The notes under the pieces were generated by a model. The model was given only the letters and a program-made list of their open reading frames with translations, was not told the DNA's origin and searched no databases. The position numbers were made by a program, and so were the translations under genes. Of a stretch of DNA of 64,000 bases, positions 11,455-24,215 are shown piece by piece. Origin of the DNA: Phoebastria nigripes (taxonomy: Eukaryota; Chordata; Aves; Procellariiformes; Diomedeidae); assembly GCA_035582835.1 (NCBI GenBank), contig JAYKAV010000005.1:189950-253949 (forward strand). The letters are read 5' to 3'. Each line of letters begins with the position of its first letter. Within the stretch, counting starts at the first letter, position 1.

Positions 11455-14400
11455 CTGAACAGGTGTTTAAAATCTTATCCTTCTAGCAATGTAGTAAAGT
11501 AACTATGCTATTATGTCAGGCTACGCTCCCACAGCAGAATCACATCTACAGACAGCAATTCTGAAACATCGCTATCTCTATTTTAAAATAATCTAGCACA
11601 GAATCAGAGCAGGAGTTATGGACGTTGTCACCAACAATTTGTGGTGTCTAGGTGGGTGAGGCAAAGATAATCCATATGGCAGTGATAACACAATATGGAA
11701 CCTAAGCTTAATTCCTTAGAAAACCTACAGCTATCTACTGTAAAAGTATTTTAAAAAATCTGATTTTAGGTGCCTCAAGGAAACATGTTTGCATTATTGC
11801 CCACATCACTTATAATTAATTCAATAGACAATCATCCTTGTTCATAAGCTGTATTCTGATTACTTGAACATTCTGAATATTTTTAATTGGACATTTCAAG
11901 GTTACTTTTCTCATAAAATTTGCATTTAATTCTGACTAGACAAAGGCATCTAAAACAGTCCGAAGTCACAGTACAGTGGCTTTCTATATATATGTAAAAT
12001 ATATAACTTAAATAGGTAGTAACAGTGCCTCCTCAAGTATCGAGATAATTACATGACATACTACCATTTCTCTGGCCATTTTAGCCACTGCTCAGTAATT
12101 TTTAATATCAGCTTCTCTTGTGCTTTGACTAGCTATGAGCTGCCTGGACTAACAATAGCAGAGAGGATATTAATTTAGCACTGAAGATGCATGCTGTAGT
12201 TTGACCCAAATATATCCTATTGTTGTGGGATTGCTTGGTGGAATCTTATGGCTCCTGTTACTCAGGAATTAAACTCGCTGGAAATGTTCTGATAAATGCT
12301 TGTCAGAAAATGTCAATGTGTAGAACACAAACTGTTTTATTAAAAATATCTCAGGCTTGACAAGCTTTCGCCAAATGCTGACTGAGTGCTCTAGGACATG
12401 GAACCTAGTGGAATCAAGAGCCCTCGATGGTCCAGGTGTGCCTGTCCCCAAGACCTTCCCAAAGTCAGTAGCACAGCTCTTTCAAGGTCCACACTTTGAG
12501 GGTGGATCTTTTGATGAATAACCCAGGACTCTAGCTCTGCAGTGGAGCTGGGAATCTAAAATCCCTACCTCTAGCCAAAACCACAAACCCTGGCATTTTA
12601 GATGGCAGCTCAGTGAATTCAGCATTCTTTTTACTGGCAAATACAAATTAGACAACAGTTTCAGGTTCACAGAATAGCTCCAAGGTATAGCAAGCATATT
12701 AAATTTTGAAAATATTTGAATGTTTTTAAAAAATTACTTGGAAAATTTCAAAACCAAAATGGTTCTGGTCCAGTTCTTAACTGAAAAAATTCCCATCATC
12801 ATATACTTACAGAGGGTAAGGACCCAGCCTTCACCAGTGACTTTGCTTATTAACAACTAATCCACACCTGCATACCTCTTTATGAGCACCTGATCTTTAG
12901 AAAAGCCTACAGTTACGCCTACTTTTCTGAATCTAGAGTGGAACACTTGAAAGATAGATGCTTCCACTGAACAGAGGAAAAGACTGTCCTTTTCTTCTGA
13001 GAAATGTTGAGGATATTCTTGCCAGCAGATAGAATAAGAGTGCCTTTACACTTTACACCATAGATGTGGAACAGAAACATTGATGGTTCCCTTATGATTT
13101 CATTGACCTTTCTGTCAGTAAGTGAACTCTTCAGATGGAGATACTCTTCAGTGAATAAAAGCTGATTAAACTCCTTTGCAAGCCAACTGAAAAATGAAAG
13201 TAGAAGGCACCTGCAGCACCTTTCCTACCTCAGAAAAGCACAAGAGAATAGAATAAGTTAAGGATATCAAGGCACTGAAAATATTACTTCAGTCAGTTTC
13301 ATGTGAAGAATTCAAATTGAAATTACTGTGATGATCCAGCTGAGCACTGACCTGTTTAAAACGTGCATTTAAAATTTTAGTCTGGGATTTGAAATCTGGT
13401 AGTACCAACCTCTAACACAGACTTTCTCATCAGCTTAAGCAAGCTGGTTGGTACATCAATTTCTCATGTGCCCAAATTGAGAGCAGACTTCCAGAAGTCA
13501 CAGGAGCTCAGGAAAATATCCATTGAGAAGTGCAGAGCACCCAGGAGACATAATAAATCAGCTTCTGAGTATTTTGTAAATATGGTGGGGTTTTAATTAA
13601 AACTATCCTCACAAAGTGCATTATCTAAGCAGTCTTACAGCCAGTTCTTGTAGTTTTCATCATTTCTATGTTTAGAAATAATTTATCAAACTCAAAGATA
13701 TTAAAATAGTGGAAAGAAAAATCAGGATTAGAGGAGAAACATGACAGATGTAGAAATGAAAACAGGTCACACACATAAAACATTGTTTTTTTTCCCCAGG
13801 CTCACTCAGAATCACTGCAAACTTACAATGTGTTATTTGATGAATAAAAATGAAGCCTTTATTCTGTAATTTAGCTTTATTAGGAATAGCATTAGTACTG
13901 CTCTCAGCAGCTTAAATATACAAACTGCCCGCATAAAAATTGTTGCTCAAAAGAAATAATTATATCCCACTTCCTCTGAAAGATCACAGTAAACACATGA
14001 GTATTGCTTCAGAAAACCCAGTGCAACAAAAGCCTCCAGCTCACTCTCCGTCAGGACTAGATGTGCCCCCTCTTTAATACCCGGATGGTCTCAGATTAAG
14101 CCCTCAGACTCCGGTCTCTCCATCCTCCAAGCTGTTTTTTGGCAGGCGCCCTATTCCTGCCTCACATCCTCCTGTAATGCCTCTCTGAGACCCTTCCCTA
14201 AGGCACGGTGACTGGAGCCGCCTTTTGCTGCAAGGTTGTTAAACAGGGAAAGGAAAATCATCTCAGCGTTACCAGATGGGAAATGATGGTGGGATCAGGA
14301 CATGGCCTCTCTGCAGTTTTCTACACTGGCTGTCACTGTGGGAAGGTGGCTGCTACATCCTGAGTCTCTGCAGGCCAAATGCCTCCAGGAAATACTATTA

Positions 14401-17400
14401 TAGATGTTTCACATTTAAATAAGGAACAGAATATATCATTGACTTTCATTCATACATAAGAGTTGTCTGTAATTTAGCTAAATGCTTCTGAGTCTGGATC
14501 ACAGAGCTCCTCCTATTCCTGTGCATTCAACCATCTTTCTCCTGCCACAGCCACAGCCTCTTTTCTCCTCCATAACCTTCTCTTGCTTCGCTTTGCTTGT
14601 TTCTTTACTTCTGCTTTTTCTCTCTTTTGGCATCTTTCCTTCTCACTAACATCCAAGGAATCATCAGTATTTTCTGCTCTCAAATAAAGTCCCTTAACTC
14701 CAGTTTCTCACCTCTGTCTTTGTTCCTAGTGTTACTACCATTTGGACTGCATGTGATTCCTCCAGGAAACAAATCTAAAACACATTCGTGGTTCCCCTTC
14801 ATTTAAAAACTCCTTGAAAAGGGCATGAATCTCTACCACCCTCCTTTACATTGTTTCAGTTCCTTTCTGGAACACTTCACACAGACAGACAACTTTGGTT
14901 GTGGAGAGCCACTTAATGTTACACAAAGTCATAAACTTTCCGGTTGATGAAAGCAGAGCGAGTGTGTGTAAACAGTTGAATGCCAATGTAGAAATAAGTT
15001 GTGCAACAACAATATCCTCTTCACCGGGATATTAAGTATAAGCATATGTTTGGCAGATCTCCTTGTACTTTTATAGATTTTTTTAAAAAAACTTTCAGGA
15101 GTTACTATATGAAAAAGTGTTAAAAATGAATTCCAGTTCTTATTCTCCACACAGCACGAGCATCAGGATCCTAATTAAATGGTTCAAGAGTGAGAATCTC
15201 AACATGAAAAGGTGTTACCTCATTGCCACCTGCAAGTGACAGACACAATGAAAAATGTTAGAGGAAAAAGGTTTTTTTAGGGGGCTCCCTTGAATTATGG
15301 TGAAGTATACCATACAAAGTTTGTGTGCAGCAAACTTCTTGAGAAATCTTTGCAGTGTTTAACAGAGTCCTCCCCATGACCAAGGTGTGATCAGCCACAG
15401 ACCTGGCTAGCACAACTGCACTGAGTCTACCTGACTGAGATAAGTTCTACGCATTCCTTCAAAGGCAGTAAGCCAAACGAAGACTGTGAGCAATACCATC
15501 CTCTTCTTAGAAAAGTTATACAGAAGTGGGACAATCAGTTAATACAAGCAGCACCCTAGAACTAGCACCAAGACCTTATCAAGAGGGCAGGATGGTAGCA
15601 GACACAAATTCTTCAAGAAATCCTGCCACAGTCAAGGATCTCATTTACTTTGCTGAATGATTCTCCTTACAGATACTACCACAGCTTTTTCCCAGAATGC
15701 CCCAGCTGACAGAAAGCTCAGCTGCCACACGGCGGGGAGAGGCATCAGCATACCTCTCCTTCATTGCACAGGGTGTGGCTACTGCTGTAATCACCTCACA
15801 GGTCCGGATAGCTTTGTCCAGGATGCAACGCTGTCAAGGGCTGGATGTAGCTACTGATTCCACCCTCTCATTTTACATCACCAGTTAAATGAACGCATTT
15901 AACAATCGCCTTATTGTTATTGCTTGTGCAAAAAGGACTAATTAGGCTCTAGAAACTTTTTCTGTAGAAGACAGGACAGCCTGTGATATTGCACTTGTCA
16001 AATTATGCCTAGAAATTAAAGGAAACTACATTATGCAAAGTGTCAGATGAGACAGTAGTCCACAATTTGTTCAAAAAATGCTGGAAAGGATCCTCTTATT
16101 CTCCTGATAAGAATCGGAAATAATATTCTCCACTTATGTCCATGACACAGAGCTCCAGAACAGACAGTTCAGCAAGCAAACTAAAGCTTGCTCTTTGAAA
16201 AATGTTTCTTCATTTTGGATACTTCTGGTTTTTAATCACGCAGTTTGGGAAGACTGGAGCTAGTTTTCTCCTCAACATTTGCCACTCTGATTTGCTCAGC
16301 CCTAAAAACTACTGACCTTCACTGCAAGTATACAGGGTCTTCTGTGACCGCCAGGATGTCCATGGAGGAGAGTCACTCTGTGAAGGCAACTGCTGCCTAG
16401 TGCGACATCATTCATGCTGCTATAGGGTGTTCAGGTTTTTTTTCTGGAATGCTGCCGAGTTATTTCTGACAAGCTGGTTATGTTGCAAGCCTGCTAATGT
16501 GTTGTAACACAATTAAAAATGAGGGGGTTTCGCATCAATTTCTACCAATTTAGAAACACTGAGCCCTGTCATTTCTTTTGCCCCCAAGGGAAGTGCATCA
16601 TGAAGTCTCCAGATTGCACTACTCAAATGGTAAATTTTCCCTTTTATTCGGGCAAATAGCCAGGCAACGAAGACTTTCTTATCCAGAAGAACTAATGGCT
16701 GCCTCTGTCACCTTTTCCCTTCAATTATTTAGACTTCCCCCACACTTAGGCTGGCTTCCTGCTGGCAGCACTGCAGACTGTGTCTATTAATCATTAACTG
16801 TCATTGTGCTTTAAAAGAAGGAAAGTGAAAAGATTGCTCAAGAACAAAAATAGACCTTTCGTTTTTTTTCTGACGCATAAATGACAGCTATGTGCTATCT
16901 GGATTTACAGTGTCTTCAAATATGTTTTTCCTTTTTTCCAAGGAATAATTAACATTCTAGACAAGCAGAGCAAATTGGCTGTTCCCAGTTAAGTCCATAT
17001 TCCAGGGCTCCCTTTTTCCTGTCATATTAAGGTTTGGTAGCCTCTGTTAAAGCTTGGGAGTCCTTCTCTGCCACCACCTCCAGATGAGTATCAGGAGAAC
17101 AGTATTATGTTATCCATGTACTACTGGAGACTTAGCCTATTAAATCAATGGCAAGCCACCTCTTCCAGTGGTAAACCTGAGCTGCTTCACTGTTTCCCAG
17201 GAACCCTTCCAGCAGTACATACTCTTAGGTCTCCTCTGTTGTCCTTGCCCAGACAGACCTCTTGTAGACCACAGCCAGGATCCTCCTCCGCAAGTCCTCC
17301 CACGTGGCCTTCTCTCTGAGGAGTCCACAAGAAGGTTCCAGGTCCAGAGCCTCTTTCCCTGAATGCTTGGACTTCCCACAACTTGTTTTCCTAGCAGGTC

Positions 17401-18164
17401 TTCCTATTCCTCAGCCGTGTGCTCCTCTGGAAACCGCAGGCACAGCTGAATGCTTGGCTGTACNGAGACAGACACCGCAGAACAAGAGTGTTTCCCAAGC
17501 CATGTGCTTTAAAGACACATAAAGCTCATACCAACTCAGAAAATAGGAAAAGCTCCAGCTTTGACTTCAGTGTATACTCTCAGTTTTGCTTCTTAGAGAC
17601 TGAAAAGCCACTATAAGCAGAAAATCACATAAAACTGCTTCTATTCACTGCACACTGTTTTGCACTTCGAATAAACTATTGCCACATGCCTGACCCCATC
17701 ACTCCAATAAATAATTCATGGTATGTCTCACTCCGATGCTTTCCTGCAGGGTCCAAGAAAAGACGATTTCAGAGAAAAGAACATGTCATGTGAAGAAATG
17801 GCCATTTGAGTGAGGATAATGAAAATCCTCCTCGAGTTGCAGTACATCCCGCCAGAGACAGAAGTCAGCCCCAGCTGATGGAAGTGAGGCAGATGCAAGG
17901 ACTCAAAAGAGCTGAATCTATATGGCCAAAATGCTTTGAAGCCAATGAAAAGTTGGTTGGTTTGAAACTAAGGAACCTGCTCTCCCTTGTCTGATTAGGA
18001 ATTAAATATACAGACTATGCCATATATTTATATGCTTTCTCTGACTTTTATTCTATTATGGACACCCTGTTACAGAATGTAAGAACTGAAAGTTTTGTGA
18101 AAAACTTTCCAGGGAAAAACACCTGCCATTTATAGGGCCAAACATTGACTTTATTCACTGCAAT

Positions 18165-18290
18165 ATATTCATATATTTATAATATTATATTATTATTATT
18201 ATTATCATCACATAGTATTATAATAATATGTTATTACATGTTATTAAATGTTATTAAATATTTGCCATAATATTTACATTATTATCTTAT
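18165..18290. repeat. AT-rich low-complexity block with a decamer repeat
   Basis: The block is almost entirely A and T. It holds a (TAT)n run at about 18185-18205 and three consecutive copies of the decamer ATGTTATTA(A/C) at 18228-18257. Confidence 0.8.
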
Positions 18291-21200
18291 AAGAAATNAC
18301 CTGAGAAATGTCTGGCACTCATGGCTTTAAATGTGTTAGCAACACTGGAATGGATGTTGCTAATCAGTTTGGATCAGCCCTGTGTGTGTATACAAGTGTG
18401 TTTATGTGCTGGTGTATCATGTAGTCCTCCTCACATAGCATGGTTATCACAGCTGTAAGCAGCCAATGCACATGGCTGGGCCGATTCGAAGCATCTTTAC
18501 TTAAGTTTCATGACAAGTGATTTCATTTTTTCAGAACAGTGAAACAGGGGAAACTAAAATTAAAGAAGTCAAAGGTGCTGACTATAAAGGAGACAATACA
18601 TTGGCCACATTTTCCATCAAAAACTGATTATCTAGCAGTAGAGAGAAACTGGAGCAGCAGATTAAACTATTTCCTGGCATCCTTATTTCTGATCTTTCAA
18701 TTGCACAGGAATTCAAATGGTGCAATTTAAATAATCAGTAATAAAGCACAAGAATGCTATTTCTTTTCTGACTACTGAAAAAATACAAATCCTGAGGTCT
18801 GTCTTTCTATAGATGGGGGATATTTTCTGCTCCCTGTTTTCTGGAAATTATCAACAGAAGAAGACTCTAGTTTGTGCTACCTTTTAGCTAGGTCTACATT
18901 AGCAAGTAGTGTGGACCACTCTGTAGAGTAAAACTGTTGATGCAGAGGTTTTGACACCAACAGCACACACATTTTAGGTTTTGATATTTTACTTCAGACT
19001 ATCTCCAGTCTGGCCCCATGGGCTGAATGCCACAGCTGGTCTTTCAGTTTAGTATCACCTGAAAAGAATCCAGTTCATGCACTCCAAGGCTACTGTATGA
19101 TGCCAGNCAAAACCCAGTAAGTGGGGACAACTGGGAGAGACATCTCAAAAGTGTACTTCAACCCAAACTGAATACGGATGCACTTCGCTGTAACTTAGTG
19201 GTGCCTGCCCTTCCACTGCTGTCACTTCTGGGTTTCAAAATCAACCTGCACCACAGAAGAAAATGCAATTCTGTTCTTCAGCATCCACCAGTTTGTTAAC
19301 TATAACATGGATGTTCATTTCAAAGGGAAAGCAGGGCAGATGGGACCAAAAAATGTTAATGTAAGTATCCATTAAGACATTAATTAAATTATAGCATAGA
19401 TATGATAGCAAATTAATTCATACTTAAGAAAACTACAGTTAATTAAACCTAATCCTGTTTACCTGGAATACACATAAAATTAAAGTTTTACAACTAAGAG
19501 AAAAAATACCTCCATTGCTCATCTTAGTGCCTCCTGAAGATTCTGAAATATAATAGCTGTAAGGTGCCACCTATTTCTATATTGTTGCAAAATGTCGCAA
19601 AAGCCCTTAAGAGTACAGAAGTAAACAGCTTTATGCATTTCACCTAATTAAGTTTGTGAGTAATAAGCTTGTGAGATTAAAGTTTGTGAGACGTTACCGT
19701 TGTCAGACATTTTCAGTGCTGTTTTCTTTGAACAGTCATGGTATCATTGCACTCGGAAGGCATAGCCAGTTATTTGCTCAACAGATTATTTGGCAGCGAG
19801 CTTTTATCTTCCGAAGAGCTCAGCTGCTCATCTGCCCTGGAGAGCAGCAAGCAACCTCTGTGACACCCTTAATATGAAGAATGAAACTTTAATTCCTTCC
19901 TAAATACAGGCCACCCCCATGTCAAGAAGCCTCTGTGGTGCTGGCTTCCTGAAATACCGCCAAACTGTGACCACATTACTTGCCAAGCAGCTCTGCAGAG
20001 GTGGACAGACCCAGCAATGCAAATAGCCTCAGCACCTGGTTTGAGCTCGTAACGTTTCACACATGAAGTTTGTGTCTTCAAAGAACAATGTTCGATCTGA
20101 AAAGCTCAGTTTTGGTGTTATACCTGAAAACAAAAATAGAAAAAGGAACACTTAATACAAACACACCATCCCAGGAAGCAGCATCGTGAAAAATTCAGTA
20201 CTCGCATAAAAGACACTGCTCCTCAAGGGAACCATGAAGTGGAAATTGCCGAGGAGGTGCCATGGTAACTTGTAACACCTATCTGCTCTCACTGATTCAA
20301 TACCACGGGATGAATTTAGCACAGGATGTGGATCGGAATGCTATTTTCCTGCTGAAAAGTTAAATGACATCTTATGCACTTGTGTTACGAGAGTACCAAA
20401 GCAATCCTCTCAAGAGTAGTAGACTTAAGTCCACTGTCCTGGCCAAACTCTGACTTGGTAAATTAGATTAGTTCAATTTTCTAAATTAAATTCTTCCTTT
20501 TCAAGGATCACAACCACTGAAATCTGTAAGGACATCCAGTAGTACCTGGAGGGCCTCATGCTTATGTTTTCCTCATGATCTCTAATGCTTCCAGCATCCC
20601 TGTGAGGTGAGGAGATACTACAGCTTGTATCTTAGCTCCCTCACAGCTTACAAATGAGGAAATGATGCATATAAACTTACTGCTAAAGCTATTCAGCCCT
20701 CAGCCCCAGCTTTGACTCCCTGGCTCCTGAACAACCATGGGAAGAATTATTTTCTGAGGAAAGGGGCTCTCAGAAGCCATAAGGCTGAGTGACCTAAATT
20801 AGCAATTATGGAACTAAGGATTCAGCAGCAGCCAAAGAAGGATCGTGATCACCTGGAGTTATATCCTTAAATTTCTCAGTAGATCTAGTCTTAATTGACT
20901 TGCTTAGTCATCGCACAGGAAACTTTGGCAGGCCTGGGAGTTAAATCCAGGTTTCCTGACACCCTGACCCTGCCTCATTCAGCAGACAATTCTCTCAGTG
21001 AGTTGAAGAGAATACATAACATATATTTGGGGCAAAGAAAACCTAAAAGGAAATCCATTTTACTTAGTTACATATTATTATACACCATGACACATTTTTC
21101 AACACCCAGTAACAAACTGAAGCCTACATTCTTTGTACAACACTACAAAGCCACAAAATTACTGTAGGCATGAGAATTTGTGGGGTGAATATGCTCAATT

Positions 21201-21543
21201 ACTGCTTGAAGCAGATCAGGCCACCCATAACAGTGGGTAGCAAAAATAGCCAACAGTCCTAGCCCGCCTGGCCTGTAGGGAATTGTCTTCCTGACTCCAG
21301 CTTAGCAATTTGTTTAACTGTGTGTGCACAAGCAAGGTACAACCTCGTGGGAAGCAGAGGGCTTCATCCCAGCTGTAGCTGTGCTCTGTCTCCTACTGAA
21401 ATCAGCAGGAGTACTCACGTCCTCGGAGGAAGGCACTTTTTTCCTCAGCTTGCATGCTTTTTATGTGCTTTGTGCTTTATGTGCTTTTCATGAACAAATG
21501 AATTTTGGGGGGAGTGATAAAATGCTCTCAGTTGCTTTCATTC

Positions 21544-21560
21544 TTTTTTTTTTTTTTTTA
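21544..21560 (+). repeat. Poly(T) run
   Basis: Seventeen T followed by aacag. It looks like a splice acceptor tract, but no coding frame follows it on the + strand. Confidence 0.9.
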
Positions 21561-22418
21561 ACAGAAAAAGAGTAAGAACTGAACTTGAGTTTCAGTCACT
21601 TCAATTGAGACTCAAGAATTTGGGGTTCAGTTCCCCAAACATGCCTAACTGTCACTTAGCATCACCCGGCCTCACTTCTGTCAATAGAAGAGGGCCACAA
21701 AAAAGCCAATAAAGCAAGTTCACGCACTCCTAGTGGGAGAACAGCTCTATTTCTGAACAAGAGGGAATTTATTATGTTTAGGTTTTTTGTGGGTAGTTGG
21801 ACACCTTAAAGTGAAGCTTTTACTTAGAGTCATTTTTATAAAAGATTTAAAGCTGTCCAACTGGTTTCAGTTGGCATCCAGACAAACAAGAGAAAACCGT
21901 GTCTCTTGGAAGACCAGCNGCCAACTCTCTTAAACAGGAAAACTAAAAAAGGAGTGACTGCACCCATCAGGCAGCTCAGCCAATAGGAAACATTAAATCA
22001 CACGTTCAGCACACTTACCTGCTCACAGAATACTCGGCAAGGAGGCCGTCAGAGCCTGGTGCCTGGAGTAAGCAGCCAGTGAGTGTCGGGGCATTTGTCT
22101 CTCTGTATGGTGCCTGCTGCTGCTCCTGTCTAGCCCAAAGATGCAGATTTTCTTCAGGAGAAAAACAAGGCACAAGAGGGGCTGGTACATGATCTCACCC
22201 TGACACAGACCTTCAATACAACTGTATAGCTCGGAGCTCTGAAACATTTTTGGATCTGCTGGTTTATACATACCTACATTGATGAAGGGGCAGACTCTGT
22301 TGCCATTCTTTACAATAAGCAATGCATAACTCATAAAAGTGACTTACTGAATTACTTAAATGGCTTACCAAATATGATTAACTGCCAAGAATAGAGCTAA
22401 ATTATTCTTGCTTCTGTT

Positions 22419-22434
22419 AAAAAAAAAAAAAAAA
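22419..22434 (+). repeat. Poly(A) run
   Basis: Sixteen A in a row with no recognisable retroposon attached. Confidence 0.9.
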
Positions 22435-23198
22435 TCATTTTACAGAAGCAATGACCCAAATTTCAGATTTTATTTGGGGATAAAGATTATTTCAAATTAA
22501 AATTCACCCTTGGATGATGAGAGTTGTCTTCATGATTCTTCAGCGAATGTTTTTACATTCAGGCTGCCTAAGGGCCTTCATAACACTTCAGAGCACAGCA
22601 CTGTACAACTGTGGCACAGCAATGGTTGCAAAACATGTCTGTGATGGCATTTGGTAATAAGGTACTCCATGCTCCATCAACTTACAGAAATCAGTATTAG
22701 CAACAGTAGACTAGAGACAGAAATCCACTGCCATCATTTCTGTGGCAGAACAACCAGATTTATGCAGAGAAACTCCCTTTTGCTCTCAGTGCTTGTCTAC
22801 AAGATTAAGTACTTTGTTCTGGACTTGGAGCAGGTGGAGAGCTTCCTTTTCCCCCAGCATAGCTGCAGTATCAATTCAAGAGCCAGATGAAAAATGATGG
22901 CATATATTAAATAAGACTAAAAAAAGTGACAGCTGCTTTTTCAGAACTGCTGCAGGTAAAACAAAGCTTAGCAAGTTTGGTTTTTTTATTTCTTAGCACT
23001 AAGAAGACAAATTAATGTTGCTATTATAATGCCACTCCCCTGGGTCTTCATATGTCTAAAATAAACTTGCCACGTCAATAAATCCCATAAAATCACATTA
23101 ACAATGGAGTGTAAATGGCTTCACTTTCTATTAGCACAAACATATCAGAGAGTAGCGATTTTATTTTCCTTGCAATGTGCACAAATAAATAAATATAG

Positions 23199-23210
23199 AC
23201 ACACACACAC
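23199..23210. repeat. Short AC microsatellite
   Basis: Six AC units in a row in the intergenic left half. Confidence 0.9.
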
Positions 23211-23730
23211 GTATAATCAGTGTCAAGCTTTATTCATCAGCAACCTTGCAGCGTATTTTGACTCGTCTATTTAAAATTCACTTGCCACATGTGCAGCAGG
23301 TGTAGTTCACTTAGAAGAAGAAAACACTCATAAAATCCTGCACAGCAGATGGCCCTCTCTTAAGTCTGCTGCAGACATGTACATACTCACTAGGCTCAGC
23401 CTCTCCCTAATTGCTCTTTCGAATACGATTCCAAGATTACTTGCCACAACAATCTATGCAAAAGCAGCGGCACAGAAACTTGGACAGACTGGCAGAGAAA
23501 CATCTCAACCTTCTGTCTCTCCTCCTCCTTTACTTTCTGGTTTGTATTTGGATTGCATTTCCACAGAGGGAGTGCAATGTGTATCTTCTTTGCTGCCATA
23601 AGCAACTTCTAGACCCAGAAGCCTTTAGGTCCATCTCAAATGTTCTCACCATATGGAAATTTACCATGCTCGTCACCACCACCACTATATATTTTTAAAG
23701 ACTAAAGCTCCTTTTTACTGTCCTAGGAGA

Positions 23731-24215
23731 AGTGTCTGTCAGGGAGCAGCATGGGCAGGGGCAATCCCACTGCCCCCGGGGATGGGAGGGAGCAGAGCAG
23801 GTGGGGGGGAAAGGGAGGACTGAAGTCAGATGGGGAACTGGGGAGAAGGGGAGCTCAAAACAGCTGTGCAAAGTCATGATCCCTAGAAAGCACGGGGACA
23901 GAAGAGCTAAGAGTGAGTGGTTGGCCAAAGAGATGAGGACAAGGTGGAAGAAGAATGAGAGACACTGAGATTGCAGAAGAGTGTAATGGGAGAGTAGGAC
24001 CAGTAGTCAAAAGAGAGAAAAAATAGGTGGTCGGCAATGGAAAGAGACAGACACACTGGACAAGAATCAGGGAAAAGGATAAAAGGACTGGGTAAGGCAA
24101 GCTGAATGGGATAAAGGAGCGGAGAGTGAAGTAGGATAAAGTCCCTAGGGAAGCAGACTAAGCATGTGGGAAGACTAACGGTGGGCTGAGGAGGGAAATT
24201 ACAGCTTACTGAATA
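23731..24215 (+). repeat. Long purine-biased tract
   Basis: For nearly 500 bases the + strand is dominated by A and G, with many GGGA, GAAG and AGAG runs and only short pyrimidine interruptions. A G run lies near 23797-23805. Such strand-asymmetric sequence can arise from decayed GA-rich satellites and can form triplex structures. Open frames on the - strand here are Ser/Leu/Pro-rich only because of the bias and do not look like a gene. Confidence 0.55.

Noticed and set aside
17140..17381. Possible exon in a C/T-rich patch with overlapping frames on both strands
   Set aside because: Frames in three registers are all similarly open, which points to composition rather than coding, and no homologue is recognised.
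22023..22334. Minus-strand ATG-initiated frame of 103 codons
   Set aside because: No recognisable motif and no supporting neighbours on that strand.
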